Part shown: positions 42,252 through 52,739 of the stretch, one piece after another
Layout of the letters: each line of letters starts with the position of its first letter
How positions within the stretch are numbered: position 1 is the stretch's first letter
DNA from: Hippopus hippopus
Taxonomy: Eukaryota > Mollusca > Bivalvia > Cardiida > Cardiidae
Length of the DNA: 64,000 bases
Direction of reading: 5' to 3'
Assembly: GCA_946811185.2 (NCBI GenBank)
Contig: OX328109.1
Coordinates: forward strand, 32,906,129-32,970,128
The notes under the pieces: generated by a model
The model's database searches: none
What the model was told of the DNA's origin: nothing
Seen by the model: only the letters and a program-made list of their open reading frames with translations
Made by a program: the position numbers and the translations under genes

Positions 42252-42735
42252 TGAGTCATGCTCTAAAGGGGGTTTAATGCATTTGCAAGATGTATTGATC
42301 CAGGTCAGCCTGCGCAGTCCACACTAGCTGACATGTTGCAAAATTTTTGCTTTTGGTAAGTTTTCTGAATGTCCAAGGACCATTCTATCTCAGGATTTGG
42401 TCTGATGTGAGACAAAATGGATTTTATGAATCAATAATTACCTGATGACTTGCTTGTGTTAACTCTTTACCAAAAGACAAAATTTTAGACTGGTCCAAAT
42501 TGAAAGCATTTGCAGACGACAAAATAAATCTCGCTGAAAAATTGAAATTTGTTTTGGGAAAGTTGGAAAACATTTTTGAAAAAGGAGAAAATGCTGGTTA
42601 CCAGCATTTTCTCCTTTTCCAGAAATGTTTTCAAAAGGCTGTTTTCTCAGGGTCGTTAAAAGTCGAGATTGTGTGATAAAGGGTTAATGCATCACACAGA
42701 CACATTAAACCCTGTTTTGCCAGAGCACTGCCCAA
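42252..42735. mobile_element. Family C MITE interrupted by family A
   Basis: TGAGTCATGCTCTAAAGGGG start, core CAGGTCAGCCTGCGCAGTCC with a worn partner, split after TGACTTGCTTGTG by the A copy, and resumed TTAATGCATCACACAGACAC to GCCAGAGCACTGC. Confidence 0.75.
42463..42683 (-). mobile_element. Family A MITE, complete 221 bp, nested
   Basis: TTAA at 42459-42462 and 42684-42687 within a family C copy. Confidence 0.9.
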
Positions 42736-42779
42736 TGATTTAGTTCTCGATCTAGATTCAAGGACTACGTATCTTGCAG

Positions 42780-43100
42780 TCTGAGACGCTTTGCCGCAGC
42801 AGCTTAGATGAGTACTTTAAAAGTAAAATTAGAAATTTTTGTAGAATGGATGGTAAATATGGATCTAGGATGTCACATTTTTCCTTCCGTCAGTATATAT
42901 TTTTTACAGTCTGTGATATGATATAAATATACATATATATTTTTCACTTTTGTATTTTGTCATGTCATTATGAAATGTTAAATATTGTTGAAACATGTTG
43001 GGTAAGTTCAACTATGACCATTTTGTTTTTGTATCAGTATTGCTTGGCCTTCACTGGTGTGAAGTAAAAGTACAATAAAGATCATTATCAAATTAATTCT
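42780..43100 (+). other. 3' UTR-like stretch with AATAAA
   Basis: AT-rich sequence with no frame ends AAGTACAATAAAGATCATTATC (AATAAA near 43074). It looks like the end of a plus-strand transcript. A link to the CIMAP2-like gene 6 kb upstream is speculative. Confidence 0.25.
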
Positions 43101-43143
43101 GTATTTCAGTCTTATCCTGCATGTGCATAAATGCTATGTTTAA

Positions 43144-43364
43144 CCCTTTACCAAGCAATCCCGAGTTTTAACGACCCCAAGGAAAAAGGCTTTTGAAAAC
43201 TTTGTGGGATATGGAGAAAATGCTGGTCACCAGCATTTTCTCCTTTTCCCATGATGTTTTATGCCCTTTCTAAGACTAATTCCATCATTTGACTCACATT
43301 TAATTTGTCATCTGCAAATGCTTTCAAATTGGACTATTCTAAGATTTTGTTGTCTGGTAAAGAG
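43144..43364 (+). mobile_element. Family A MITE, complete 221 bp
   Basis: TTAA at 43140-43143 and 43365-43368. The second TTAA is shared with the next copy. Confidence 0.9.
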
Positions 43365-43368
43365 TTAA

Positions 43369-43589
43369 CTCTGTACCAAACAAGCCATTGTTGTAGCGTC
43401 CCAGAGGTACAAGACTTTTGAAAACGATGTGGGAAATGGAGAAAATACTGCAAGCTACCATTTTCTCCTTTTTTCACAATGTATTTCACTCTTCCCAAAA
43501 AATCCAATCATTTGAGTAACACTTTATTTTGTCGTCTGCAAAGGGTTTTTAATCTGGATGGGTATAAATTTCTGATGTTTTGTAAAAAG
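43369..43589 (+). mobile_element. Family A MITE, head-to-tail neighbour
   Basis: Starts directly after the shared TTAA at 43365-43368 (ACTCTGTACCAAACAAGCC). Right end is TGTAAAAAGTTA. Confidence 0.8.
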
Positions 43590-43924
43590 TTATTCTTTAG
43601 CTTGATTATAGAGATATAAACCCAAAGCTATCTAAAGTAGAAGAAAGGTGATATTCCAGCCAACTGTTCATCAGTTGGAAGATTTTCTTCATTCATAGAA
43701 TTTTCTGCCTGGCTGATTTTGTCTGAAGGTAGGTTTTTCTTGTGTGATGAAGGCTGATTCAAAAAATTGTTCTATCCGAAAGAGATCAGCTGAAAACGAC
43801 AAATGATGATAATCAGTCCATTTACCTCATTATTTCTTCCAAAAGACATTTGCAGCCGAAGACTTTCAAAACTTCATCAAAATCATGAACAATCATAATA
43901 ATAAAGATTCTGTTCAAGAATGCA

Positions 43925-44200
43925 GGTGAAAGGTATGGCAAAGAGAAATTGCTTTCTATTCCAAATTTCTCTTTTTTCCCCCAATATTTTCAGTCCTTTC
44001 TTTTACCAAACAAATCAGGGTTTTAACAACTCTGGGGAAGAAGACTTTTGAAAGTATTGCTGGAAAAGGAGAAAATGCTGGTAACCCTTCAAGAATGACT
44101 TTTGCCATTCCTTGAGAAAAACTTTGGCCCAGATGGGATTCAATTTACTGGAGTAACAGCCCCGTATTTACCAATGTGCTACCATAGCATGAAAATTGAC
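43925..44200. mobile_element. Family A fragments and a SINE-head remnant
   Basis: Core fragment 43925-43990, then + left half 43998-44085. At 44090-44200 the minus strand reads GGTAGCACATTGGTAAATACG and TTGAATCCCATCTGGG, an A-box and B-box pair of a tRNA-derived SINE. Confidence 0.5.
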
Positions 44201-44800
44201 ATTGGTTCCTTAATTATGGGAAGAGAAATAAAGACAGAAGTGTTTGATTTTTTTTTTTTCACAATTTATCCAGTTCAACAGTCTACATATCAACCCTTTA
44301 CAGGCTGTCCGCAAATCCACACAGCAAGAGTGAAACTAATTTTGATGTTTGTGTTGCTTGAACTGTTATCTGTTTTATCTTGAGTGCAAGGGAAGGTATG
44401 ACAACCACAGTGTGTGACACTTTGAGGAAGATGACTTTGAAAACATTGTGGCAATATGAGAAAATGTTGTTTAAGAAATATCCATGGATAAAGTGTATTT
44501 TTTCCACCAATACACAATTCAGAATCTGGACAACAAAAATGCTACCAGTATGTTCTGTAGCAATGAATGACGCTTACCAGAAAGCAAGTGAAAATATTAA
44601 TTCTCTGACATTTCTGAACTAAAAGACTTTGAAAACATTACGACAAAAGGGAAAAGATGGGTTGAACAAAGACACAGTTCTATTATATGTTTGAATTACT
44701 CAATACATGCACTTACAGCTTCAGAGTACTTGTTTCTTTCATCTGGAGGAAGGGAGTTTGCTTTTTCTGAAATGTATAATTCATGTATGTTAATACTTGT
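44201..44800. other. No gene seen
   Basis: Worn family A arms appear at about 44400-44470 (CTTTGAGGAAGATGACTTTG and AAACATTGTGGCAATATGAG). The rest is unassigned. Confidence 0.35.
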
Positions 44801-45030
44801 ATTAGAGTTTAGCGCCATTTCAACAGCTTAGGTTATATCACAGCGGTCAGTGCACCTACGCAAGTGTTTCCTGACACAACTTTCTGTCCTAGCCACTGGC
44901 TACTTTTCTCACATTCATCAGAGGCGAAAGGCGAAAAATCGCAGGAAAGACAGTTTGCCTCAACCAGCAACCCAAAACCACCAGGTCATGGGTCAGATAT
45001 GCTAACGACTCAGCTACCGGACCAAGCAGT
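44800..45030 (-). mobile_element. SINE
   Basis: Minus-strand head TGGTCCGGTAGCTGAGTCG and GACCTGGTGGTTTTGGGTTG, body CTTTCCTGCGATTTTTCGCC, tail CTAAACTCTAATACAAG. Confidence 0.65.
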
Positions 45031-45960
45031 GTGTTAGTAACTTATGCACCAAAAAGGGTATTTCTCAAAACAGAAAGACTCTTCCACACAGCATTAGGTC
45101 TTGTTTTACATCATAAAAGAAGCAGAAGGTCGTTAATTTGAGATTGTGTAGTAAGAGGTTAATTAAGCCAATAGAAAATGACTGTTGGCCTCCTTTAACT
45201 TAGACCAAGGTCAAGGTCACACACAAACAACTTACTTGAAAAGTTTTGTTATTGCTCTCCCCTCACCTCCATACAAATACAACAAAAACAAGTGAACAAG
45301 TGCATGTAACAATCACCTTCAGTTTTTTTTTATGTTGACACAACCTATATTTTAGTGTACAAAGGTGAATCTTTCAAAACTGCAGTTTGATAACAAATCC
45401 CTAGTTTTATCATCAACAGCCATTGCTATTTTAGGTCAAAACAATTTCAGTTCTGTCTGTTCTCAATATGGAATAACAAAAAGACTGAATGATGAAATTA
45501 GCATCTACAATTACCACAACACTCCCCCCCCCCCCACACACACACACACAAGTGAACAGACGTTGTGAAAAATGGATAAATGCAAGCATGCAACTAGGTA
45601 AACATATCACATATTTTTCATTCTAATTGTAATTTATCACATTGAAACACTACCACTGGCAGGTGCTTTTTGTGTCAAGTGTCTGAGCACTTTTGAAAAC
45701 CTTGTGGAGAAAAGAAAAATTGCCTGTAACTAGAAATGTCTCTTTTTGATGAAAAAATTCCGCTTTTCCTACATGTTTTTAAATTTACTCATAGCTTGAT
45801 TATACATATCTTAAAAGGATATGTACACTTTGTCTGCCGCTGATTGGTTTTAGGTAAAAAAGAAAAAGACTTAAAACTAAGAAGATAAACCTTCTAATTG
45901 AATTTGACATATTGCCTTGATACAAAGCTTAACTAATTAGGTTTCAGGAATTAGGCTCAT
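45031..45960. other. No gene seen
   Basis: AT-rich. C9/CA microsatellite at about 45525-45552. No exon recognised. Confidence 0.4.
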
Positions 45961-45983
45961 CTCTTTATCTAGAATAATGATAC

Positions 45984-46087
45984 CTTTTATGCTGCAAATT
46001 CTTCAAACGATTCTCCAAAAGATTGTCTACCTGAGCCATCTTGTCCAAGTGCCTCAAACAGAGCTTGGTCTGATTGAAATAAATTAT
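45984..46087 (-). pseudogene. AAGAB: AAGAB-like exon relic, C-terminal region
   Basis: Minus-strand acceptor TTTTTACAG (46088-46096) and possible donor GTATCA. It reads NLFQSDQALFEALGQDGSGR then QSFGESFEEFAA and TAA at 46087-relative bases 45987-45989. Assignment to AAGAB rests mainly on position and the acidic FEE stretch, so it is weaker than for the other two. Confidence 0.5.
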
Positions 46088-46211
46088 CTGTAAAAACACA
46101 CAACATAACCTTGTTTATATCAAGTAAGTACTAAAGTAGTTGATTGTAAACCATTTGCAAAAAAAAAATGTGAAAAAATGAGCCATTTACGTATAAAATG
46201 CAAAGCAATTT

Positions 46212-46350
46212 ACTCTTTACGACAAAATTTTAGACTTGCCCATACTGAAAGCATTTGAGACAGCATATTCAATAATTGAATTAGGCTCAATTTAAATGAT
46301 TTGTCTTTGATTAGTAGAAAACCATCTAGGGAAAGGAGAGAAAGACCAGA
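46212..46350 (-). mobile_element. Family A MITE cut by a SINE
   Basis: TTACTCTTTACGACAAAATTTTAG start. Stops in the hairpin's left arm where the SINE at 46358 begins. Confidence 0.6.
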
Positions 46351-46357
46351 ATTATTT

Positions 46358-46650
46358 GTTTGTTTGTATGGTGTATAACGCCATTTTCATTGTTATTGCA
46401 GCAGCCATTCCACATGTCCATGCTTTCATGGAGTTTCTTTCACCAGTCATTCTCACAATATCCGAATCCACTGGCTATTTTCCTTTATAACCATTGTTAA
46501 CAATGATCAGTGATGAGAGAGAAATGAATCCTGTTGCAACGAATATCATAAATCCTAGGAAAGAAACTCACCAAGCTGGGAACTTAAACCAGCCACCCCT
46601 TTGTTTCAAGTCCTGCACGCTGCAGACTGCACTACTGTGCTTGGCACATA
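46358..46650 (-). mobile_element. tRNA-derived SINE
   Basis: Minus-strand head degraded (GCCAAGCACAGTAGTGCAG), body CAGGATTCATTTCTCTCTC, tail GGCGTTATACACCATACAAAC. Confidence 0.7.
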
Positions 46651-46659
46651 GAATCTAAT

Positions 46660-46950
46660 AGTGTATCTTTAAGATCAGACTGTACTACACATGCTGTCTG
46701 ATCTTGATTTACACCGTCTTATAATACCAATAAAAAATTGTGCTACCATGCAAAGGCTTTACAGAATTAATCTGTTGAGCACTGAATCTAAGAAATTGAC
46801 CTTTCCAGTATGGACAAACAGCTGAAATATTGCTTTTTTCAAAGTTCTGTTGACCAGAATATGTTACAGAGAACTGGACAGCATAGATACAAGTTCAGAC
46901 TGCACATTCTAATCTTGGTCTAGACTATCTGCAAAAACAGCTTGGGCTCA
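46660..46950. mobile_element. Two family B remnants
   Basis: AAGATCAGACTGTACTACACATGCTGTCTGATCTTG (positions 46670-46706) and, at 46862-46935, GGACAGCATAGATACAAGTTC with GACTGCACATTCTAATCTTG. Confidence 0.55.
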
Positions 46951-46964
46951 GTCCAGTGCTTTAA

Positions 46965-47185
46965 CCCTTTACCACACAATCCTGAATTTGATCCACCATG
47001 GGGAAAAAAGGCTTTTGAAAACACTGTGGGAAAAGGAGAAAATGCTGGTAACCAGCATTTTCTCCTTTTCCTACAATGTCTTCTATTCTATGATGGGCAA
47101 GTTCCATCATTTGAACCATCTTTCAGTAGACATCTGCTAATGTTTTGACTTTGATAACTCGAGAATTTTGTTGTGTGGTAGAGAG
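46965..47185 (+). mobile_element. Family A MITE, complete 221 bp
   Basis: TTAA at 46961-46964, TTAG at 47186-47189. Perfect hairpin around GGTAACC. Its right end lies about 4 bp from the AAGAB-like exon's reading-frame end. Confidence 0.88.
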
Positions 47186-47192
47186 GTTAGGG

Positions 47193-47326
47193 TTAGCAGT
47201 GACCAGCTGATGACCACAGAGATGATTTGCCTTCTGTTTCACTGTCACTTTGTTCTTCCGGGCTCAATTCTACAATTTCAAACCCATTATCATTACATCA
47301 AGTTTGGTCTACTAGGCAACTTATCT
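47193..47326 (-). pseudogene. AAGAB: AAGAB-like exon relic with Trp-to-stop
   Basis: Acceptor CTTTTTTTTTACAG. In the conserved frame: ISCLVDQT, TGA, CNDNGFEIVELSPEEQSDSE, TEGKSSLWSSAGHC, stop. The TGA stands where family members have Trp (EWCIKHG). The other frames are closed within 12 codons. Confidence 0.8.
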
Positions 47327-47453
47327 CTGTAAAAAAAAAGAAGTACTAAAAGTATGGACATTTGTTTGGTTCAATTTACTAACAGACTCATTACACCTCT
47401 CATTTTCTGTTTGGCCATCTTCTGTATAAGAATGCCAAAACTGATACAATTAA

Positions 47454-47660
47454 CCCTTATCCCGCTTAATAACTGAAATGAAATTTTTAAGTCGATAGTA
47501 AAAACCTAAATTTTGCTTTTTCAAAGGTATTTTTCAAAGAAAAAAAATTGTCCCTAACGGACAATGTAGATCAAAGATCAGGCTGCAAGTTCTGTGCAGT
47601 CTGATCCTGATCTACACTGTCTGCAAAAGGTCAGTGAGTCGTGCTTAGCAGCCTAAGGGT
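47454..47660 (+). mobile_element. Family B MITE, complete
   Basis: TTAA at 47450-47453, CCCTTATCCCGCTTAATAAC at left, CTTAGCAGCCTAAGGG at right. Core AGATCAGGCTGCAAG with complement. Confidence 0.85.
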
Positions 47661-47872
47661 TTACAAGAAACATTCCTTCAGTATACAATATTTCTCCTTC
47701 ATTTCATTTGAACTAGTTCATGTAGAGTCTGAAATTGGAGGTATGTCTAAAGTTAAGGAGATAATGCTGGAAACCAGCAAATACTTTAAATATGGACAAG
47801 TCTTTAGAAATTTTGTTGTCTAGTAAAGAAGTGATTTCGAATTACACACTGGTACATTTATATCTTATTTAA

Positions 47873-48298
47873 CCCTTTAGCACAGAATCCCTTGTTTTAA
47901 TAACCCTCATGGAGAAGGCTTTGAAAACATTGTGTGAAAAGGAGAAAATGCTGGTAACCTGCAGTTTCTCCTTTTTCTATGTTTTCTACCCTCTCAAAGA
48001 CAATTTCCACTGTTGGAAATGCTTTGGATTTGGACATATCCAAAATTTGGTCATTTTGTAAAGAGTTATAAAGGACAGGTTCTACCAGAAAATTACATTT
48101 CTAAAGGCTTGTCCATATTTAAACCATTTGCAGCTAACAACTTAAAATTTAGCTTAAACAATGGGAATCTTCTCTGGGAGGATAGAAAACATTGTGCAAA
48201 AAAGGAAAATGGATAGTATAACTCCTTTTCCCACAGTATTTTCAAATGCTTTCAATCTTGTAGGGTCTCTAAAACTTGGGGTTGTTAGGTAAAGGGTA
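47873..48298. mobile_element. Two family A MITEs, opposite orientations
   Basis: + copy 47873-48065 with a shortened right arm. - copy 48085-48298 with a collapsed hairpin. Confidence 0.65.
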
Positions 48299-48334
48299 TA
48301 ACATGAGTTACATGTACATGTATTTCTAAATTAA

Positions 48335-48518
48335 ACCTTAAGCTGTTCAGCATGACTTAAAGACCTTTTACAGACAGTGATCACAGAAAATGCAGTCTGA
48401 TTTTGGATCTACACTGTCCAATAAGGAGATATATATTTCCCCTAAAAATACCTTTGAAATAGCAAAATTTGGATTTTACTGTAGGCTCGAAAGTTTCGTT
48501 TCCATATTTAGCAGGTTA
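48335..48518 (-). mobile_element. Family B MITE
   Basis: TTAAACCTTAAGCTGTTCAG start, TTTAGCAGGTTAAG end. Core AGTGATCACAGAAAATGCAG lacks part of the left arm. Confidence 0.65.
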
Positions 48519-48519
48519 A

Positions 48520-48735
48520 GCCTTTACAACACATTACAGACTTTTAATAACTTTCAGAAAGAAGACTTTTGAAAACATTGTGGGAAAAGGAAAAAATACT
48601 GGTTACCAGCATTTTCTCCTTTTCCCACAATGTTTTTTACCCTATCAAAGACAACTTTCACAATCTTAGTCACATCTTATAACTATGTAGTCTGCACAAT
48701 GCTTTGGATTTGAACAAGTCCAACACAATGTACTT
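48520..48735 (+). mobile_element. Family A MITE
   Basis: Directly after family B, sharing TTAA at 48516-48519. Hairpin GGAAAAAATACTGGTTACCAGCATTTTCTCC. Confidence 0.75.
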
Positions 48736-48739
48736 CACT

Positions 48740-49320
48740 CTATATGGATGTTTTGATTTAATTGTTCAGCTCCATTTCTAACTGTTTTTACTGGAACAGA
48801 GAAAGTAACGTACATGGTACATTTACAGGTTAAAGTAACAATAAAGGCCAAATATAAACAAAGCGGGTGTTTAAATGCAATTGAATTTATATCATACCAT
48901 TTAAAAGTATGGAAATTATTGTGAAGATAGCAATCTGACATTGTACGGTTGGTCCAAGTGTTAGTTGCTGACAGAGAAATTCGTTTCAAAACTAGGTTAA
49001 AACCTGCCAGGTCGCTGGTCTTTTGTTTACCTTTTGCCTGATTTTAAAATTCTTTTTTCTGCCAGCGACTAACATATGACCCGACCACACGATAACAGAC
49101 TGTCATCTGCACAATATTTTCCCTACCTTTAAATGGTATGATTTAAATTTAAATGTATTATGACATCTGCTTTTGGCCCTTACTGGGCCTTTAATTAAAT
49201 ATATATTTTGTAAACTGAATTTTCTGTTGACTCATGATTAAAGAAAAAAGCAACTATTTCATTGTCCATGGAAAAAGACCCACAATACCTTTTTAGTTGT
49301 TTGTAATTGACAAATTTCTT
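48740..49320. other. No gene seen
   Basis: Segment 49045-49160 (CCAGCGACTAACATATGACC..GACTGTCATCTGCACAATA) resembles 32790-32890, an unclassified dispersed repeat. Confidence 0.4.
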
Positions 49321-49323
49321 TAA

Positions 49324-49812
49324 CCCTTTCCAAAAATACAAACTTTAGACTCTTCCAAACTCAAAATATCTTCTGGCAACAAATTGAAAATACAAATGAG
49401 GTTAAATTATCTGACAAGGGTTAAAAAACATTGTTTGAAAGGGAGAAAATGATGTTAATGAGCATTTCCCCATTCTTACATTTTTTTGCCACATAGCTGA
49501 GTGGTTAGCATATCTAACTTGTGACCTGGTGGTTGCCAGTTCAATACACAGCTGAGGCAAGCTTTCTTTCTGACGATTTTCATCTCTCACCTCTAATGCA
49601 TGTGAGAAAAGTAGTCTGTGTCTTGGATAGAAAATTGTGTCAGTAATAGTGTGAGAAAGCCAGGAAACGCACGTGTAGGTGCACTTACCACCGTGATATG
49701 ACTTAAGCTGTTAAAATGGCATTAAACCCCAATACAAACAAATTCTATGTTGTTTTCAAACGCTTTTACAACAAGTAAGGGTCATTAAGACTACAGATTG
49801 TTTGATATAGGG
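49324..49812 (-). mobile_element. Family A MITE interrupted by a SINE
   Basis: Left part 49324-49486 and right part 49746-49812 (TTGTTTTCAAACGCTTTTAC to TATAGGG) of one copy. TTAA at 49320-49323 and 49813-49816. Confidence 0.7.
49487..49745 (+). mobile_element. SINE nested in family A
   Basis: Head GCCACATAGCTGAGTGGTTAGC (A-box), GTGACCTGGTGGTTGCCAG, B-box AGTTCAATACAC, body CTTTCTTTCTGACGATTTTC, tail AAAATGGCATTAAACCCCAATACAAACAAA. Confidence 0.8.
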
Positions 49813-50060
49813 TTAAATCTCATCAAAGAACACACTGGAATACTACCATGGTACCAAGTACTAGAGTGCCATAGAAGCTCAGATGAGCTATAAAGACTTA
49901 CTGAGCAATGCAGCTTTCACCACAAGTAAGGGTCGTAAAGGCTACAGATTGTTGGATATAGAGTTAAATGTCATCAAAGAACAAATGGAATGCTACCACA
50001 GAACTAAGTGCTAGCGTGCCATAGAAGCTCAGGTGAGCTATGAAGACTTACTGGGCAATA
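49771..50060. repeat. Tandem duplication, period about 150 bp
   Basis: ACAAGTAAGGGTC..GATTG..GATATAG..GTTAAAT..CATCAAAGAAC occurs at 49771 and 49921, each followed by GTGCCATAGAAGCTCAG and GAAGACTTACTG or AAAGACTTACTG. The unit includes the right tip of the family A copy. Confidence 0.8.
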
Positions 50061-50072
50061 AATTATTAATAC

Positions 50073-50264
50073 CTTCTCAGCATCAAAGGAGACAGCAAAA
50101 GTCTCTACACAAACTTCAAAATTCTGATCTCATATGGTTCCTTTTTTTAGTTGTGCATAGCAGTATCTCTGCAGTGTAGTACTTAGTTTTAAATCTCCAT
50201 GGATAACCTGTGATGTTCTCAATTAGGTCTGTCCCATCTGGTGATGTGTCAGTATCCAGTATAC
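50073..50264 (-). pseudogene. AAGAB: AAGAB-like exon relic with frameshift
   Basis: After the acceptor at 50265-50266 it reads LDTDTSPDGTDLIENITG, YPWRFKTKYYTAEILLC, TTKKRNHMRSEF, stop. One extra T in GAATTTTGAAG accounts for the shift. Skipping it restores EVCVETFAVSFDAEK up to a GTATTA donor at 50072. The family has AFVVYFDS at this point. Confidence 0.8.
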
Positions 50265-50295
50265 CTATATATAAATCTATTTTTTTGTCTTTTAA

Positions 50296-50512
50296 CCCTT
50301 TATACACAATTCCTATTTTTAACAACCCCCTTGTGGCCTTTTGAAAACATTGTGGGAAAAGAAGAAAATGCTGGTAACCAGCATTTTCTCCATTTCCCAC
50401 AATGTTTTCTTCCCTTTCAAAACACTTAGATTTACTTGTACCACTTTTAAATTTAGTGTCTGGAGATGCTTCCAATTTGGACTGATCCAAAACCTGTTGT
50501 TTGGGAAAAGGC
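50296..50512 (+). mobile_element. Family A MITE
   Basis: TTAA at 50292-50295. Hairpin GAAGAAAATGCTGGTAACCAGCATTTTCTCC. Its left end is about 30 bp from the AAGAB-like exon. Confidence 0.8.
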
Positions 50513-50671
50513 TAATTTGAACGGGTTTAAAATTTCTTGTCTGGTGTACAGTTAGAATTTATAATTTATGAAACCAGGGCAGGTACTAATACTGCCCATA
50601 TTGTATCAACTCTTCACCTTTGTAAACAAATTTGAAGACAATAACTTTCAAAAACCCTTGAAAACTATAGA

Positions 50672-50900
50672 TAACTCTTTGCAATGCAGAGTTTTAATGA
50701 ACCTTGGAAAGAAAGTTTTTTAAAACATCATGGGATGAAGAAAAAATATGCTGGTAACAAGAATTTTCTTCTTTTTCAGCAATATTTACTTCCCCTCCAA
50801 AGCCACTTCTGATCATTATCATTTGAGGTATCTTCAGTTTATTGTCTGCAAATCCCTTCAATTTCGACAAGTCTAAAATGTTATCGTCTAGTAAAGGAAT
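50672..50900 (+). mobile_element. Family A MITE, diverged
   Basis: CTCTTTGCAATGCAGAGTTTTA start, worn hairpin, AAAATGTTATCGTCTAGTAA end. Confidence 0.65.
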
Positions 50901-51017
50901 AATCAGCATGGATTTAAGTTTGATACTATGTACATGTGACATCAATTTTTACTAAATCTTCCTTACAACAATTTGACAGCAGAGGTCATTTGCATGACAA
51001 AGAATAAAATGTCTTAA

Positions 51018-51238
51018 CCATTTCCCACACAATCCCAAGTTTCAACGACCCTGAGTTAGAAGTCTTTGAAAATCATTGTGGGAAAATGAGAAAATGCTGG
51101 TAATCAGTTTTTTCTCCTTTTCCAGATGGTTTTCTACCATTTCAAAGACAGAAATCATCCTTTGAGCTCCATATGAATTGCTGTCTGCAAATGCTTTGAA
51201 TTTAGGCGAATCCAAATTTTTGTTTGAGTGGTAAAGAG
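51018..51238 (+). mobile_element. Family A MITE, 221 bp
   Basis: TTAA at 51014-51017. Right end GTGGTAAAGAGTTA. Confidence 0.85.
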
Positions 51239-51284
51239 TTATAAAGATTTAAAGTGAACAAAATCAACTCAGTTATCTCTTCAC

Positions 51285-51503
51285 CCCTTACCAAATGACA
51301 AAATTTTAGACTATTCAAATTCAAAGCATTTGCAGACGGCAAAATAAATGCGACTCAAAACTTCAAAATTAATTTTGGGAAAGGTGCAAAACATTGTGGG
51401 AAAAGGAGAAAATGCTGGTAACCAGCATTTTCTTCTTTTCTCACAATGTTTTCAAAAGCCTTCTTCCTCTGTGTCGTTAGAAATTGGGATTCTGTGGTAA
51501 AGG
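51285..51503 (-). mobile_element. Family A MITE
   Basis: CCCCTTACCAAATGACAAAATTTTAG start, GTGGTAAAGGGTTAG end. Hairpin well kept. Confidence 0.8.
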
Positions 51504-51792
51504 GTTAGAATAGTAAAAGTGCATTATACTGACATCCCTGATCATATAATGGCTTTAGCTGTTTTAGCTCTCGCGGAACAGTGGTAACTTTTAGACTGCT
51601 TAGTAAATAAAGGGAATGTCTGGTCATTTGGAAGGACTAAAAAGAGACATTTACAAGGAAAGAGTTTCAAATTAATATTGCGGAAATAGTAGATACAAGA
51701 TAAGACTGTGCAAAGAATGTTGAAATATCGGTAGTCTAAAGCATTTTAATCATTTGAACCCCAAACCAAATTACCAGCAATACTCCAGCATA

Positions 51793-51985
51793 ACCAGCAT
51801 ATTTCATCAAAACCACAGGGGCTTGGCACATAATTGGCCTAATTTGTGCTTAAAGATAACATTTCGATAAACATCCGAATATCTGTATATAAAATAAACA
51901 GATATTCGGACTTTTTTTATCAAAATGTTATCTTTGAGCACAAATTATTATATGTACCGAGCCCCTGTGATCAAAACTGGTACTT
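51793..51985. repeat. Hairpin with about 80 bp arms
   Basis: TCAAAACCACAGGGGCTTGG..TTTGTGCTTAAAGATAACAT..ATCCGAATATCTGT and the complementary ACAGATATTCGGA..ATGTTATCTTTGAGCACAAA..AGCCCCTGTGATCAAAAC. The spacer is a few AT-rich bases. Confidence 0.85.
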
Positions 51986-52148
51986 CCTTCAGATTTTACC
52001 CACTTTTCGTCGTTATTTCCTCATCCGTTACATTGGCAAACTGTTATACTGTGCTTTTTGCGATGACATTATCTGATCGTACGGTCCACGTCAAGTGATT
52101 TCTGCTAAGCTCTTACCCCTGATTCAGAGGCTTGCTCCAATCTGATTT

Positions 52149-52170
52149 TGTGTGTGTGTGTGTGTGTGTC
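52149..52170. repeat. (TG)n microsatellite
   Basis: About ten TG units. Confidence 0.9.
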
Positions 52171-52389
52171 CGCTAGCCCTCACTGCAGCCCTTCTTTTCA
52201 TGCATTTGGAAATTTCAAATTTTACTAATCATCTGTCAGCAAGGTTTATGTGTCTTAAAATGTGTTTGTCAGCAATGAAAATGGACGTGTATCAATTGAT
52301 AAGTGATTAAATTTTAAGTTTTTCATTGATCTTACTGTAATTTACTTTTTACTGAGGTAAACAGGTCTTGTTAATTGTGTGTAATTTAA

Positions 52390-52609
52390 CCCTTTACCAC
52401 ACGACAAATTTTAGACCTGTCCGAACTGAAAGCATTTGCAGATGACAGTTTCAGTGTGGCTCATATGAAATGATTTTTCTATGATAGGGTAGAAAACATT
52501 GTGGGAAAAGGAGAAAATGCTGGTAACCAGCATTTTCTCCTTTTCCCACAATGTTTTCAACAGCCTTCTGTATCAGGGGTGTTAAAAGTCGTCATTGTGT
52601 GGTAAAGGG
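52390..52609 (-). mobile_element. Family A MITE, complete
   Basis: TTAA at 52386-52389 and 52610-52613. 45 bp hairpin perfect around GGTAACC. Confidence 0.9.
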
Positions 52610-52739
52610 TTAAGTAACTGCGAAAGCGCATTCAATTTGACTCAAAGTACATATAGTAACGAAACGGTCATGTAGGAAAATAAATATGAGAGAAGATAAG
52701 AGGAAGAATGACCTAACATCAGTTTTGTGATATCCCAAT

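Larger units (their letters stand above)
45984..50264 (-). pseudogene. AAGAB: AAGAB (adaptin-binding protein p34) pseudogene
   Basis: Three exon relics on the minus strand, in gene order, resemble AAGAB, the cytosolic chaperone that assembles AP-1 and AP-2 clathrin adaptors through their gamma and alpha subunits. The first (50073-50264) reads ILDTDTSPDGTDLIENITG, YPWRFKTKYYTAEILLC, then, in a shifted frame, VETFAVSFDAEK, matching the small-GTPase-like N-terminal domain. The second (about 47193-47326) reads CNDNGFEIVELSPEEQSDSE, close to the family's WCIKHGFELVELSPEE, but the Trp codon is TGA. The third (45984-46087) is acidic, ends in GESFEEFAA, and runs into TAA near where the family has a FERLF helix. 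I found no first exon, no exon for the middle of the GTPase-like domain and no C-terminal exons. Retained introns mean this is not a processed copy. Confidence 0.75.

Noticed and set aside
50116..50490. 124-residue minus-strand frame as one protein
   Set aside because: Its first half is a translated family A MITE. Only the part after the acceptor at 50265 is gene-derived (AAGAB-like exon).
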